Below, piece after piece: positions 9,560 to 19,500 of a DNA stretch of 22,936 nt; position 1 is the first letter of the stretch; each line of letters begins with the position of its first letter. The notes under the pieces were generated by a model. The model was given only the letters and a program-made list of their open reading frames with translations. It had not been told where the DNA came from and searched no databases. The DNA is from Flammula alnicola (lineage: Eukaryota > Basidiomycota > Agaricomycetes > Agaricales > Strophariaceae), in the NCBI GenBank assembly GCA_015499995.1, contig JADNRV010000599.1, positions 1-22,936 on the forward strand, read 5' to 3'. The position numbers and the translations under genes were made by a program.

Positions 9560-10208
9560 CTGGGCCCGGACCTCGCATCCTCAGCAACTAGTACTCTTTG
9601 TACATGATCACATGTACTTGGCGTTTAAATTTCTCGCATTTTCCGAGTTCCTTCGCTCCAGCATTTCGGTCAGCAAAGGCTGGGAATCGTGGACAATGGC
9701 ACGACTTATTCTTCGCTTTCGATTCGCTTATGTGCTTTGCTTTTTCTGACAATTTCAATGCGCTCAAGGCCTGCTTGGCCGAACAGCTGCGTGAACGCTG
9801 CCAACACCGGTGCTGGACAGGGCGTTTCAAACTGAGCTTCCCATTATTTAACTGGCGACGCTGAGCTCGGGCGCCAAAACTTTTCCGGCACTGTAGGAAG
9901 GCTGGCAAACGTGAAGGTCTAGCCACTAGAGATTCAGTCTGGGGAGAGATTAAATCTCAATACTCAATTCTGGGCTCTTTCTTTCAGGGATGCATTCGCA
10001 CGGATGCTAGTCGCCACCGCAGCCGCCTTGAGTCTCCCTGTGATCAGAGTCCCAGAGTCAATATAGTGTACTGCCTAGTTGCGAAGCAAGAGCGTGTGTC
10101 TAGACACTTCGGGCAATGTTTGATCGATTTTATATGTTTTCCATCATGCAGCGAAAAGATTTGCGCACTTATGGAATAGCGTTTGCATATTCAACGGCGT
10201 TGGGCCGG
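9560..10208. repeat. Diverged ~650-bp direct repeat, copy 2 (R2)
   Basis: Second copy of the repeat described at 5284-5945, same orientation, about 4.27 kb further on, so the pair brackets the M20 pseudogene. It starts near 'GGGCCCGGACCTCGCA' and similarity ends near 'GTTGGGCCGGATTC'. Near its left end is a perfect 7-bp inverted repeat with a 4-nt loop (GTACATG-ATCA-CATGTAC, 9600-9617); in R1 the right arm has changed. Reading frames differ between copies, so neither looks protein coding. Confidence 0.8.
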
Positions 10209-10707
10209 ATTCAGTTGAAGTGTTTCGAATGATAGTCTAGAACTCGTAGTAAGTACTTGTGTTGTAGGTTGTCTACGAAACGCGGTACGAACAAAGATAT
10301 ACGCTGTCTTGATTATGTAGCTGTTGAAAGACGACGGTTTCTGCCATTCAAGCGGGGCAAGAGACTTCGGAGGATCGAAAGGAGATGATCACCATCACAA
10401 GACTAAACGCCCAGATGGCGCTTGTGCATGTGGACTCGATGGAAAGTGATGGAGGTCGCTTTTACAACTCGTTAGCGGAAGGTGAAGGCAATATTCATCA
10501 AACAACTGAAGAAGGGCACAATTCAAGTCACAAGAATGAAAGCCTTTATTTGTGTTGAGTATACATGTAAAGATAGCAAGTAGATAAAAAAACAAGCAAA
10601 TAAATTATTCCAATAGAAATCAAGTTCCAACTTCTCCCAATTAGCCATGTACTCTTCCCGAGAGACCGGCAGTGCGTGAATTGTCATTAACGGCGCATCG
10701 GTATGGT
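10209..10707. other. Intergenic: 3' flank of the CBM19-like gene
   Basis: No gene is supported. The part next to the CBM19-like stop codon is AT-rich on the minus strand (about 10530-10620, with TTTATTTG and TTTTTTATCTAC) and may carry 3' processing signals. ORFs here are short and unremarkable. Confidence 0.4.
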
Positions 10708-11917
10708 TCAAGCACCAGTGATTCCACCGGTAGCACCGGTCGCACTGATGCGAGCGGCAGCATCGGCGGTGGTGGTGCAGGTAATTGAAGTACCGCGCGA
10801 GTTAACGAGAGGAAGAGCGGCGCAGGTCAGAGTGGCGCCGCATTGGGTGACAACGAACTTGCCACCGACGCATTGCGCGAAACCGCCGTTGACGCAAGCG
10901 TTCTGGCCGGCTAATACCACAAAGGAAAGAGAGGTAAGCGATGAGATTAGAATATGAACCGAAAAGCCGTGGACGTACCAGTGCAGGCAGAAGAGGCTGT
11001 CAGTGTGGCAAACTTGGCGTTGAGAGCCTGTGCATCCTGGCCGTTTGCGAGGGCGAAGCCACTAGTAGCAGCAGGTGCGGAGGCGGACGCTTGGGAAGCT
11101 GCAGGCGCTGCGGTCGCAGCAGTTTGCGCCGCCGCAGTAGCGGTTTGTGCCTTCGCAGTAGTAGCAGCCGTTGCAGTGGTGGCAGCCTTTGCTGTGGTGG
11201 CAGCCGGAGAAGCTGCCGCGGCACTTCCGCCTGGGGCGTTCGGGTTAGTCGTGATATCGGTCAACTGCTGCCCATCAGCGACAGGACCAGCAGGGTTGGC
11301 GGGGCACGATCCAAGAGGGCTAACGGGTGTAGTGCGGCCGAATGGAATGGTTCCGGCAGCACCGAGCGCCGCTCCACCAGCAAACGAGTTCTGGTTAGAA
11401 CCAGCGAACTGGCATTGGAACAGTCCGTTAAGCTCTGCGTTCTGCGGCGCCGTCTGGCAGTAAGGAATGGCGACAGAGTTGGGCTAGACAAAGCAAAGGG
11501 TGAGATTATTAGACAAAGGAGCGGTTAGCATGTTGGGGTCACGTACGCTGTTCCTCGGTTGCTGGGCGAAGATCTGAGAAAGAGCGAGCATCTGACTGCT
11601 CTTGAGCTGCTTGCTCAAGTTTACAAGCCCATCGGCGGCATTCTGTTGGTCGCACGGGCCGGCCGCAGCAAGCAAAGTGCTGAAAGCGGTAACCGAAAGC
11701 GGGTTACATTGTTGTCCACCACCGGCAGCAAGCTGTTCGATGAAAGGCGTTAGCGCGCTCTAACGTAAAAAAAGATAGGGGCACATACACAAGCCTGCTC
11801 CCATTTAGCAGTCGAGTCGCTGATAACTTGAGCAATTCGCTTCTCCAAGATCGGGACGGCCTGAACAGAGGCAGAGGCGGCGACCAGGCCAAGGAAAACG
11901 ACAGAGAGTTGAACCAT
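10708..11917 (-). CDS. Secreted protein with C-terminal CBM19-like chitin-binding domain
   Basis: Four exons with in-frame GT-AG junctions (11917-11789, 11732-11547, 11483-10979, 10910-10708) give 340 residues. It starts with a signal peptide (MVQLSVVFLGLVAASASVQA), then a Kex2-type dibasic site at residues 26-27 (PILEKR). Next is a cysteine-containing region to about residue 180, then an Ala/Thr/Gln/Ser/Pro-rich linker to about 245, probably O-glycosylated. The last 65 residues read 'ACVNGGFAQCVGGKFVVTQC', then 'CAALPLVNSRGTSITC', with Cys spacing typical of carbohydrate-binding module family 19, which binds chitin. No catalytic domain is seen, so a wall-associated or chitin-masking role is inferred only. 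The first intron could end at an AG giving 29 nt; I chose the next in-frame AG, giving 56 nt. The stop is TGA at 10710-10708. Confidence 0.85.
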
Positions 11918-12106
11918 CCTGGATAATTTTTTCTCGGAATAACTTGAAGATTGAAAGGTTAAAAGAACAGTATAGATGGACACTGGACTTGACACCGTGA
12001 GCGCGAATTCCTGAACCTAGGCAGATACGCAGCACCGGGCTGGAGAAGGTGAAAAAGAAGGAAAGTGTGAAAGAAGGGAATGGAGCTCAAAGTCCAACTT
12101 GGCGTC

Positions 12107-12114
12107 CTTATATA
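12107..12114 (-). promoter_or_regulatory. TATA box of the CBM19-like gene
   Basis: The minus strand reads TATATAAG, a canonical TATA box, 190 nt upstream of the ATG at 11917. Initiation about 30 nt downstream would give a 5' leader of about 160 nt. It is the clearest core promoter in the window. Confidence 0.65.
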
Positions 12115-12680
12115 GTTCTTTGACTGGAACAATGAAGGTCCGCAAATGGCTTTTTTTTCAACGGAGGTGTTTGTGCGAAACTTCGATTGGTTTGGGCCAT
12201 ATCGGGACCCGCGAAGGAATGTAAAAACAAAGCCAGTACAAAGCCTTGATCTTAAAGTTCCCCAGGCTACGAGCGTAGCTGATTATGCTCAATGATGATC
12301 GCGAGACAGCAGATTTTTTGAACTTCGAAAAAATCGCCTTTGAGATGGCCTTGCATGTTGTGAGCAGAGATGACCACAAGGATTCGATGGCCAGATGCGG
12401 CTTATTTTGATGTCGATCATCGTTGCCTAGGTGCCTGACGACCGAGCGGCCCCATGCCGTTCAAACATTTTCTCGATCGCTCGGATTGTCAACGGATCGA
12501 TCACCCGAAAAAATCAGATACACACATGCCGTTACACCCGTGTCAGCCCATGTCGCACTCTGGCACGAGTTGGACGCTGTTGGACGCCGTACTGTACTAG
12601 TATGTGCGGCGGCTAAACTGCTGGGCAGTGTTGGTTCTTTCTTGGTCAATAGCTTGACCTCTTCTGAGCATGAATCTCAA

Positions 12681-12750
12681 CTTTCAAACAATCTCATACC
12701 CAGCTTCCAAGCAATCTCAGCATAGTACCCCGCTTTCAAGCAATATTATA
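12681..12750. repeat. Degenerate tandem repeat (3 units)
   Basis: Three related units start at 12681 (CTTTCAAACAATCTCATAC), 12704 (CTTCCAAGCAATCTCAGCAT) and 12733 (CTTTCAAGCAATATTATAC). They are spaced 23 and 29 nt apart. No function inferred. Confidence 0.6.
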
Positions 12751-12848
12751 CTTTATGTATGTATTCATGTCTGCATGTCTGGGATAATTTCAATCTCACT
12801 CAAGCTTGCCTACAGAGATTCCGGGTAGGGCCCGCTCGCATTATCGTA

Positions 12849-13255
12849 ATGCATTTCGGGAAATCAGTGGCAACGACCGTCGACCTGTGCTTCGTTCGCT
12901 ATCACCAACATCGATGACCTGTTTGTCTTGCTCGCCTTTTTCTCTGAGGCATCCACCAGCGACACCGTAACACCCCTCAGGATCGTTCTTGGCCAATACA
13001 TCGGATTCACAGTAATCGTCGCCATCAGTCTAATTGGCTAGGCGTGTCATATGTGTGCTGCCAACAGACCCGATCGGATTTTTCGGTTTCATACCCTTGC
13101 TGTTGGGCATCTGGAAGTTGTTCGATGTTCTCTTCCCAACAAAGGAGGAAGAATCAGAGAAATCTACAATTGCTGGGATCAAAAGCACGCTCAAAGCTTC
13201 GATGATCACGGTGATGAACGGAGGGGACAACACGACTTATTGCTGTCCTCAATGT
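12849..13255 (+). pseudogene. Relic of a CadD-type cadmium-resistance transporter
   Basis: Three successive plus-strand frames together spell a protein of the Cad family (Pfam PF03596), small membrane transporters linked to cadmium resistance. Frame one, from ATG 12849, gives MHFGKSVATTV. A shift near 12885 leads to 'ASFAITNIDDLFVLLAFFSE', then 'TPLRIVLGQYIGFTVIVAIS', up to a stop at 13039. A second shift near 13036 leads to 'VLPTDPIGFFGFIPLLLGIW', 'KLFDVLFP', and 'MNGGDNTTY' before similarity fades near 13255. The order and spacing of FAITNIDDLFVL, IVLGQYIGF, PIGFFGFIPLLLG and NGGDN are those of the family. The second half of the protein is missing. I see no splice sites that would rescue the frames, so I call it a pseudogene. 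It is the only plus-strand gene trace in the window. Confidence 0.82.
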
Positions 13256-13924
13256 AAAGAGGCATGATGAAGTGTTCGATGCAGCTAGGCCAACTTGAAT
13301 CGGTGTAGCCTTTTGGAATGCCATGGTTGCAGACATACCGGACGACCATAGGAAGCCGTTCTTGATTCGATGCAAATAAGTTATATCCTATTCTCTATCT
13401 TCGCCAGTCCCCCGGATTCGGAAATATTCAAAGACCAACATATCGTCCTTCGGTAACTGGAGTTGTTTATCGAGAGATTGGTTTAGTTTGAAGAAATATT
13501 TCGCCCTTTGTGCGTGTTCTCTTCCTCAGCAGTAAATACCCATACTGTCTCTTGATTATCCACTACTGGTAATTCGGATTCTTTGACTTTTTCTCTGAAT
13601 TTCGGCTGACCGTGACCGGAACAAATGACTCGGACAAGATAGTTGTGGCATATACATCTATCCGACAATGATTGGTCTAAGGAATGAATGAGAGAAATGT
13701 GTGATAATATTAAGGTTCCAGAGCGACTGGACATTATCGACAGCTACGCTTTCTAGATTATCAGTAACAGGGACACGGAGTTTCCTACTGCTAGGCAAAA
13801 GGTGACCGAAGAAAAAAATACAACATGTAGGAAAACAACGAAGCTCAACGAAGGGTGTCGCAGGGTGTCGCATAGTAAGGGGAAAATGTCGTGGCTATAC
13901 CTCCAACCAGATGATGTTGGACGA
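13256..13924. other. Intergenic, no gene seen
   Basis: Between the end of recognisable CadD similarity and the BTB gene's stop codon I find only short overlapping ORFs without recognisable content. The missing C-terminal half of the transporter could have decayed here, but I cannot trace it. Confidence 0.4.
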
Positions 13925-15383
13925 TCAAAGCGAACGTACGGTGGGGGAGAGATCACCTCCCGTCTCCAAACGGAACCAGAAGGGGATCATCTTCCAAATT
14001 TTCTCTCGTTCTCGAGCAGCCCAAGACTCGAGCGATTTTGCACAAGCCTTGCACTCAGAGAACTCAGCGCTCTTGAGCTGGCCAAGCTCTTCAGCGACAT
14101 ACAAGGGGTCGTAGCACCCTCGCTCCCTGTCGAATAGGTAATGCTGCGTCGCGAGGTCGACGAGCTCAGTAAAATCTTTCCGGCATGCCGCCGCAGAGAC
14201 ACAGACACCATTGGCGGATGTCTTTCGGAAGTGAGAGTGGCCCATGGCATTCTGCTGCGGGTGGCGGATATATTGTCCGCTGCCCATGCTCTGGATCAGC
14301 GCAGTTATGGTATGCTGGCTGGCTTCCTTGCCAAGGAATAGGCGCTGCATGTCGGATGCCAACAGGCTGGGAGGCGGGGGGGAGCGGTACAGCGGCTCGT
14401 CCTCGTTCGGCTCAAATATCTGAGTTGTCGAATACCGTGAAAGCTCGTAGAATGCAGAGGGGAGGAGGTACGGAGCGTTCACTTCGCGCGCGAGGCTGAT
14501 CACGCTCTGGAGGACGACAAGGTCAGTTTATCTCCGCATATTGCAGACAAGATACATACGAAGGGATGTGGGTATCTATGTGTCCTGCCCTCGATCTCAT
14601 AGCCGCGAGATAGATCCTCTCTCGCGTCCCATGTCTTCAAATCGGAAGGCCAGGCAATGCTGAGATGGGCCAGCGCTTTCGCACGCAGCGAGTCGATGAG
14701 GTATTTCGTTGAAAGACGGAGAATCCCCGACACAGCCCGGAAATCGTCGTCGTCGTTATTGCCAAAATTTCTACAATTCATGATGAGTGTCAACACAGCC
14801 GGACGGGGTAAGAGACTTACGGGCCATCGTAAAGGGCGGTCAGCAGGTTCCCTACATCCTCTGCTGAGTCATATAAATACACAACGGGCACTCTCCGCGA
14901 CGCAGTGGTCTTTCCCTCGTGCACAAGCATGGTCGATTCGACTCGTGATGTCTCGGGGTGGGAGAGCATGACCATGTCGTGAAACACAAGAGAGTGGCGC
15001 GCCAGCTGGGACATGTGTACGCAAAACAGAGTATTCTCCGCACGACAGATGACACTGCCGTCATCGAACCACAGATCTGCATGCCGTTGCACCTCAACGC
15101 CCGTCTCCGCGTCGACGATGGTGGCATGCCCACGCTCGTCCTTTGTCTGCGGATTGTACGCCAAATCGGTGAATTTCGTCTCTGGCGGGTTCGCAGACAG
15201 CAGCGTGAGGGTTTCTTCGGATATCCCATGGCGCACGGAGATTCTCGAGCTTATGCTTGGTACAGCGCTTGGGGAAGTCGCTGTCGAAACCAAGCTGGTG
15301 GCCGAGTCTGAGTCTGTGCTTTTGATTGAAGGGCCCGGAGAGGTTCTGGCCGTCCGCGGTGTTGTTGGGGGTTCCATTATCAT
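13925..15383 (-). CDS. BTB/POZ domain protein
   Basis: Three exons (15383-14821, 14770-14560, 14506-13925) join in frame to 451 residues. A low-complexity Ser/Thr/Pro-rich N-terminus comes first. Then, from about residue 100, comes the agaricomycete BTB signature 'RHADLWFDDGSVICRAENTL', followed by 'CVHMSQLARHSLVFHDMVML' and 'VVYLYDSAEDVGNLLTALYDG'. The rest is helical, with a Pro-rich stretch (SPPPPSLL) and Cys pairs (CRKDF, CYDPLY, CKAC). BTB domains mediate dimerisation or act as Cullin-3 adaptors; agaricomycetes carry large families of such genes with mostly unknown roles, so no partner is proposed. The start is uncertain. In-frame ATGs lie at 15437, 15383 and 15377, and a TATATA element at about 15408-15414 sits between the first and second. 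I chose 15383; 15377 (MEPP) is equally possible. Confidence 0.82.
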
Positions 15384-15823
15384 GTCAAGAAAATGCGCAC
15401 CCGTGGGTATATATGATGAAATTCTAATTACCCCCAACGAAATTTGACTTGGAATTTGACGACTTGATATTGCAAAAGCTTCGCGAGAAGGGGCGGTTGA
15501 TCGTCGGGTGGCACTACTTAGGAGGTGATATCCCCGATGTGGATATGTTCCATGCTTATCTTATCTCCGGCACAATAGTTTTTAAATAATTGTTTTCTAC
15601 GCGAAAACCATCACAAGGCTGGAAAGTCTACGCTGAAGTACTCTCCCGCATCTCATCTCCAAGTTTATCCAACATTGTCTTCAACTCCTTGTTGAAATCA
15701 AATCTGGAAGTGCGCGATCATCTCAAGATCGGACTGAGGGAAGCAGAGAAATGTTGAATTCCGGTTGGCCTCTGTGAACGTAGGAGGGCAAACGGATGGA
15801 GACTAAAGTACACAATGACCGGC
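15384..15823. promoter_or_regulatory. Intergenic: promoter of the BTB gene
   Basis: The minus strand carries TATATA at about 15408-15414, only 25-30 nt upstream of the chosen ATG. That would imply a very short leader, or a start at the later ATG. The rest shows no gene. Confidence 0.4.
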
Positions 15824-16084
15824 TTATGTATGTAGTCTAGCAATGAAAATCACGGGATTGAATCCCGACGCACGTTGACTGGTGCATCGCGCATGCTCGC
15901 ACAACCTCCCAATATTCCAACACTCCTCGGCCTCCGAAATTAATTGCTGAACAGTAGGTTCAGGTTTATTTTCAGGTATTGGCTCTTTCCAGCTCAGCTT
16001 TTCTACAGCCTCGTGCACGACCTGCTCCCAAGATTTACCCTCCTTCGCGAGCTCGTCCACCAATTCATCTTTGTCCTCCTGCAT
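15824..16084 (-). CDS. Small hypothetical protein (86 residues), doubtful
   Basis: This is an intact ORF from ATG 16084. The first 60 residues are acidic and lysine-rich with likely amphipathic helices (QEDKDELVDELAKEGKSWEQ, then PTVQQLISEAEECWNIG), so composition looks protein-like. The last 25 residues look random. A TATA-like TTATATAATTA on the minus strand (16113-16123) lies about 30 nt upstream, and the same 11-mer recurs at 16149-16159. I recognise no family. It could be a real small gene, the last exon of one, or a remnant. No introns are evident within it. Confidence 0.35.
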   Translation of the reverse strand: MQEDKDELVDELAKEGKSWEQVVHEAVEKLSWKEPIPENKPEPTVQQLISEAEECWNIGRLCEHARCTSQRASGFNPVIFIARLHT

Positions 16085-16508
16085 GCACCGACACCGTCAT
16101 ACCCAAAGCTAGTAATTATATAATACCATCAAAGGCGTGAAACCTCCCTAATTATATAACTGCCATTCCCAAGCCATTCCTTCGTTGTATGCCAAGAAGT
16201 TAGCAGCCCTGTCGCAGCCTGAGGACGGGTGTTTTGCTTCTCCTAAATTTTGAGCTACTGTATTAGTCGTCAAACTCTCCAAGTTGTTGAATTGTCTCCG
16301 CAGTGTCGCAGCCTCACTTCAACAGGTGTCGTGGGCAATCACATTCACAGGATGAGTCTAAGCACCCGTCGCCTTATTCCAGCTTCGAAACTATGGCAGG
16401 AGGTAGGCATACAAACATTTGAAGCAAGAGGATATGTAATTCTACAACAGATATGGGAGCATAATAAAAATAAGTAAAAGACTCGGAGAATCAGAGAGTG
16501 ACAAGTGC
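16085..16508. other. Intergenic with a duplicated TATA-like 11-mer; 3' flank of the chitinase
   Basis: The plus-strand 11-mer TAATTATATAA occurs at 16113-16123 and 16149-16159. The rest is the 3' flank of the chitinase gene, whose stop codon is at 16511-16509. No gene is seen. Confidence 0.45.
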
Positions 16509-19500
16509 CTAATGAGTGGGCAAGGTATTCAACCAAGTAATACTAGGAATGGCGTTCAATATCGACTGTGTCAGCTGCGTCCGCGATACCTGCAAGTCAG
16601 CCTTCGGCGCAGCGTTGTTATCCCATGGGCTATTTGGATCGCCATTCTCGTGGTCCGTCCAGTAATCCAGCTCTATGGCAAACGAGACTCGGACGTCCTG
16701 GGTGGCCGTATCAGCCTGCCCAGGGTTGAACGTCTGAATGTAGTTCGGTATTTGAGCTTTGAGGTAAGGCACAACGCCGTTGAGGATGTTGTATACCTAG
16801 ACCCAACATTAAATTCGCAAGTTCGGCCAGAGATTTGGATCGGCTTACAAAATTATCATAGATATTCGGAACATTCACGTTGCTCGGATTGGGACCACGG
16901 GCGGGACTCAGTTGCTGGTAGTTATTATACCAAGCGATCCAGATATTCCGTATGCACGTGTTGTCGCGTTTGAAGAGTTGTTGGACCTGTTAGTTTTGAC
17001 ACTTAATTTTTGGCTCAGCAAATTAGCGCTGAGGAAAGTGCTCACATTGAAGTTGTTCAAATACGACGGAATGCCCGCAGCTGCGCGTAATCGTGCAACC
17101 TGCTTTGTTGGACACATGTTTGCCCACTTCGTCGGATCTACGAGCCGGATGGTATTCCCGCCCCCAGGGACAAGTTGCCGTTCTGTCTCGTAAAATGCAT
17201 AATTCTTGAAGACATTCGCTTGCTGCTCCAGCATCACCATAGCGGTAGCACCGTTTGAGCCGCCTTCAATTACCAGATGTCAGAAAAGGCACAACAAGAA
17301 GTCTCGTGCAAAACCCACCAGGATAGCAATTCTGTACCAGCTCAAAGACCGAATTTGTACCTGATCTCAGATTCTGGTTTACCCATTGACACCAGGACCT
17401 AAATGAAGGGAAAGCTGAGCTGAATCCATGGCGCAGTATGATTAATATAGAAACTCACGGGCCGTTCTGGATTTGCCAAAGGTCAGTGAATTGCTGCAGA
17501 TGGTCAATGAACAACGACGCTAATCGAGAGCAGGTCATTAAACGCCACAGAACGGGCCAAGAAAAATATAAACCCACCCATGCTAACTTCATAGACATGC
17601 TCCCTGGCAAATATGGCACCTCCGGACTCGGCAGAAGTCAGGACGGGATTGCCATTAGGGTCCTCTTCTATATTGGGAGGCCATGGGTTGTACGTTCCAA
17701 AGGTCGGACTCACTTGATCAGCGGGTTTCACGTCAAAGAATGTGCCGATATCTGTACTTGAATACCCTGACATGTCGAGGAAGTATGCAGGACATGTGCC
17801 CATCGTAGCGGTACCGCCAGCACGTCTGAATAAATGACCGTAGTCTTCGTCCTCGTGAGCACCAGCAGTTGCATTGTTGTATTCATTGGCAAATTCTTCT
17901 CCGTATATCGCTGAAAGATTGGCTGGCATGTCGTCGAACCCTCTTGCCAAGATATCAGCATATTGACCTGAAGTTATCTATTAGAAATTACGTTTAAAAA
18001 TTAGGCTCATACCAGAACACTCACCTGTCGCACCATTCACGTCGATATTATTATCCGAGTAGCACAAGCAATCGGTTGCACCACTCGAGCCCGAGATCTC
18101 GTTGTCAACAGTAGGACAGACCAGATATCCAGGCAAGAAGGGTATGGCTCGACGGTCCAAGATATCACTCTTGTTCTTGTTGGCGTTATCAGCGGTCCAG
18201 GACGTCGTGGGTTGCTGGATCACAATAGCGTCACTCGTACTACGTTTTCGAGGTGTTGATGACCTTTTTTCGATCACAGCATACGCAGGCACGTTAAGAT
18301 CATGGTTGGATGAGACGTTTAATCCAAGTTGACCAGAGCCATGCGCTTCGTATGCATAGAACGGTTCCCCAATACCGCGCCTACTATTGCCTGATGCGGA
18401 GGCTTCAGTAACAGAATTGAAGCATGATCCACCGAAAGGGAAATCGGCGGAGAAGAAGTTTTTGCTACGCAAGCGGTGAGCCTATTTGGGCATTGACAAC
18501 AGAAGCTTTGACACATACACAATTGGATTTGGCCTCCAGAACAATACTGACCCGGTCAGACCCGCGTTGAGGTCGACACCATAGTGCTTTTCACATATTA
18601 GATTACAATCGACGAAACAACAGTTGCATTGCTCACTGGATTGACACAAAATTGGGGCGCCGACTAAGAACAGCGTTAGTCAATAGGCATTATGAGCTGC
18701 AATATAAAAGGACTTACAGCCTGATTTACACTGCCAGATATCGACACACCAACGTACATGTCTGCTTCAGCAAAAAGCTGGAAGGAAAAGGAGTTAAATA
18801 CAGCGGAACATTTGGAGACAGAATAGTGTACCTCAGCATCAATGAGAGAGCCCCCCAGCACGTTGATTCCGAGTTGTAGGGAAGGTATCTGCAGAACCAA
18901 GAGGTTAGATAACGGCCTGATGAAGCGTGAAACCAAACAGACGATATGGGCCTGACAGGTAAGAGATGAGTTAGAGAAGGCCTAATCAGAGTGAGATTTA
19001 AGAATCACGAACATCCAGGGATCCTTCTAGGTTGACGTTATAGCCAACAGAGAAATCATATCCGACATTGTTGCTGTTGGAATCGACGTTGTCCGATGGA
19101 TCTTCCTATAAATTCAGGCATAGTTACATGTTACAGCTTATCAAGATTATCGGTTTACTGGAACTTGCCTCATCGGGATTGTTGTCAGCCAGTCCAAAAG
19201 CATAGCTTATAGGCTGATAAAAGCAGAATTGTAAGTTCATTGTCGAATGGTCGAGCCATAAGATGCATACCGGGAACGTATAGCCAACAGTTGCAGTGTA
19301 GCGTCCAGACAAACTCAGCTGCCCTGTGAGTTCTCCGTAAAGGTGAAGCGACGGCCCGAGCGTCAATAGACCAGGATAATATAACCCGGGGAATCCAAAC
19401 GTAGCCAATTCTTGTCTGCCGCTACCATAGTGTGCTTCTGCGAGTCCAGTGATCGTGAATGAAGCCTGAGCACCGGCGCCAGCGTCAAAAAAGACATATG

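Larger units (their letters stand above)
11918..12848. other. Intergenic between the CBM19-like gene and the plus-strand CadD relic
   Basis: Apart from the promoter of the CBM19-like gene (TATA at 12107-12114) and a degenerate repeat near 12700, I see no gene. ORFs of 60-100 codons at 12423-12725 have no recognisable sequence and overlap each other on both strands. Confidence 0.4.

Noticed and set aside
5284..10208. R1-M20-R2 as one LTR-type or composite transposon
   Set aside because: The interior is a spliced host-type peptidase gene, not a transposase or polymerase, and I see no terminal inverted repeats or primer-binding motifs.
10941..11528. Long plus-strand ORF (195 codons) rich in Arg, Ser and Gly
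   Set aside because: It is antisense to the Ala/Thr-rich linker and flanks of the CBM19-like gene; composition is explained by that low-complexity DNA.
12423..12725. Plus-strand ORF of 100 codons
   Set aside because: No recognisable family, no splice or promoter signals, and overlapping ORFs in other frames of similar quality.
13966..14499. Plus-strand ORFs opposite the last BTB exon
   Set aside because: Antisense to an exon whose splicing and reading frame are well supported.
15853..15867. Palindrome CGGGATT-G-AATCCCG that resembles a tRNA T-arm
   Set aside because: The loop lacks the TTCRA arrangement in the right place, and no acceptor, D or anticodon arms fit around it on either strand.
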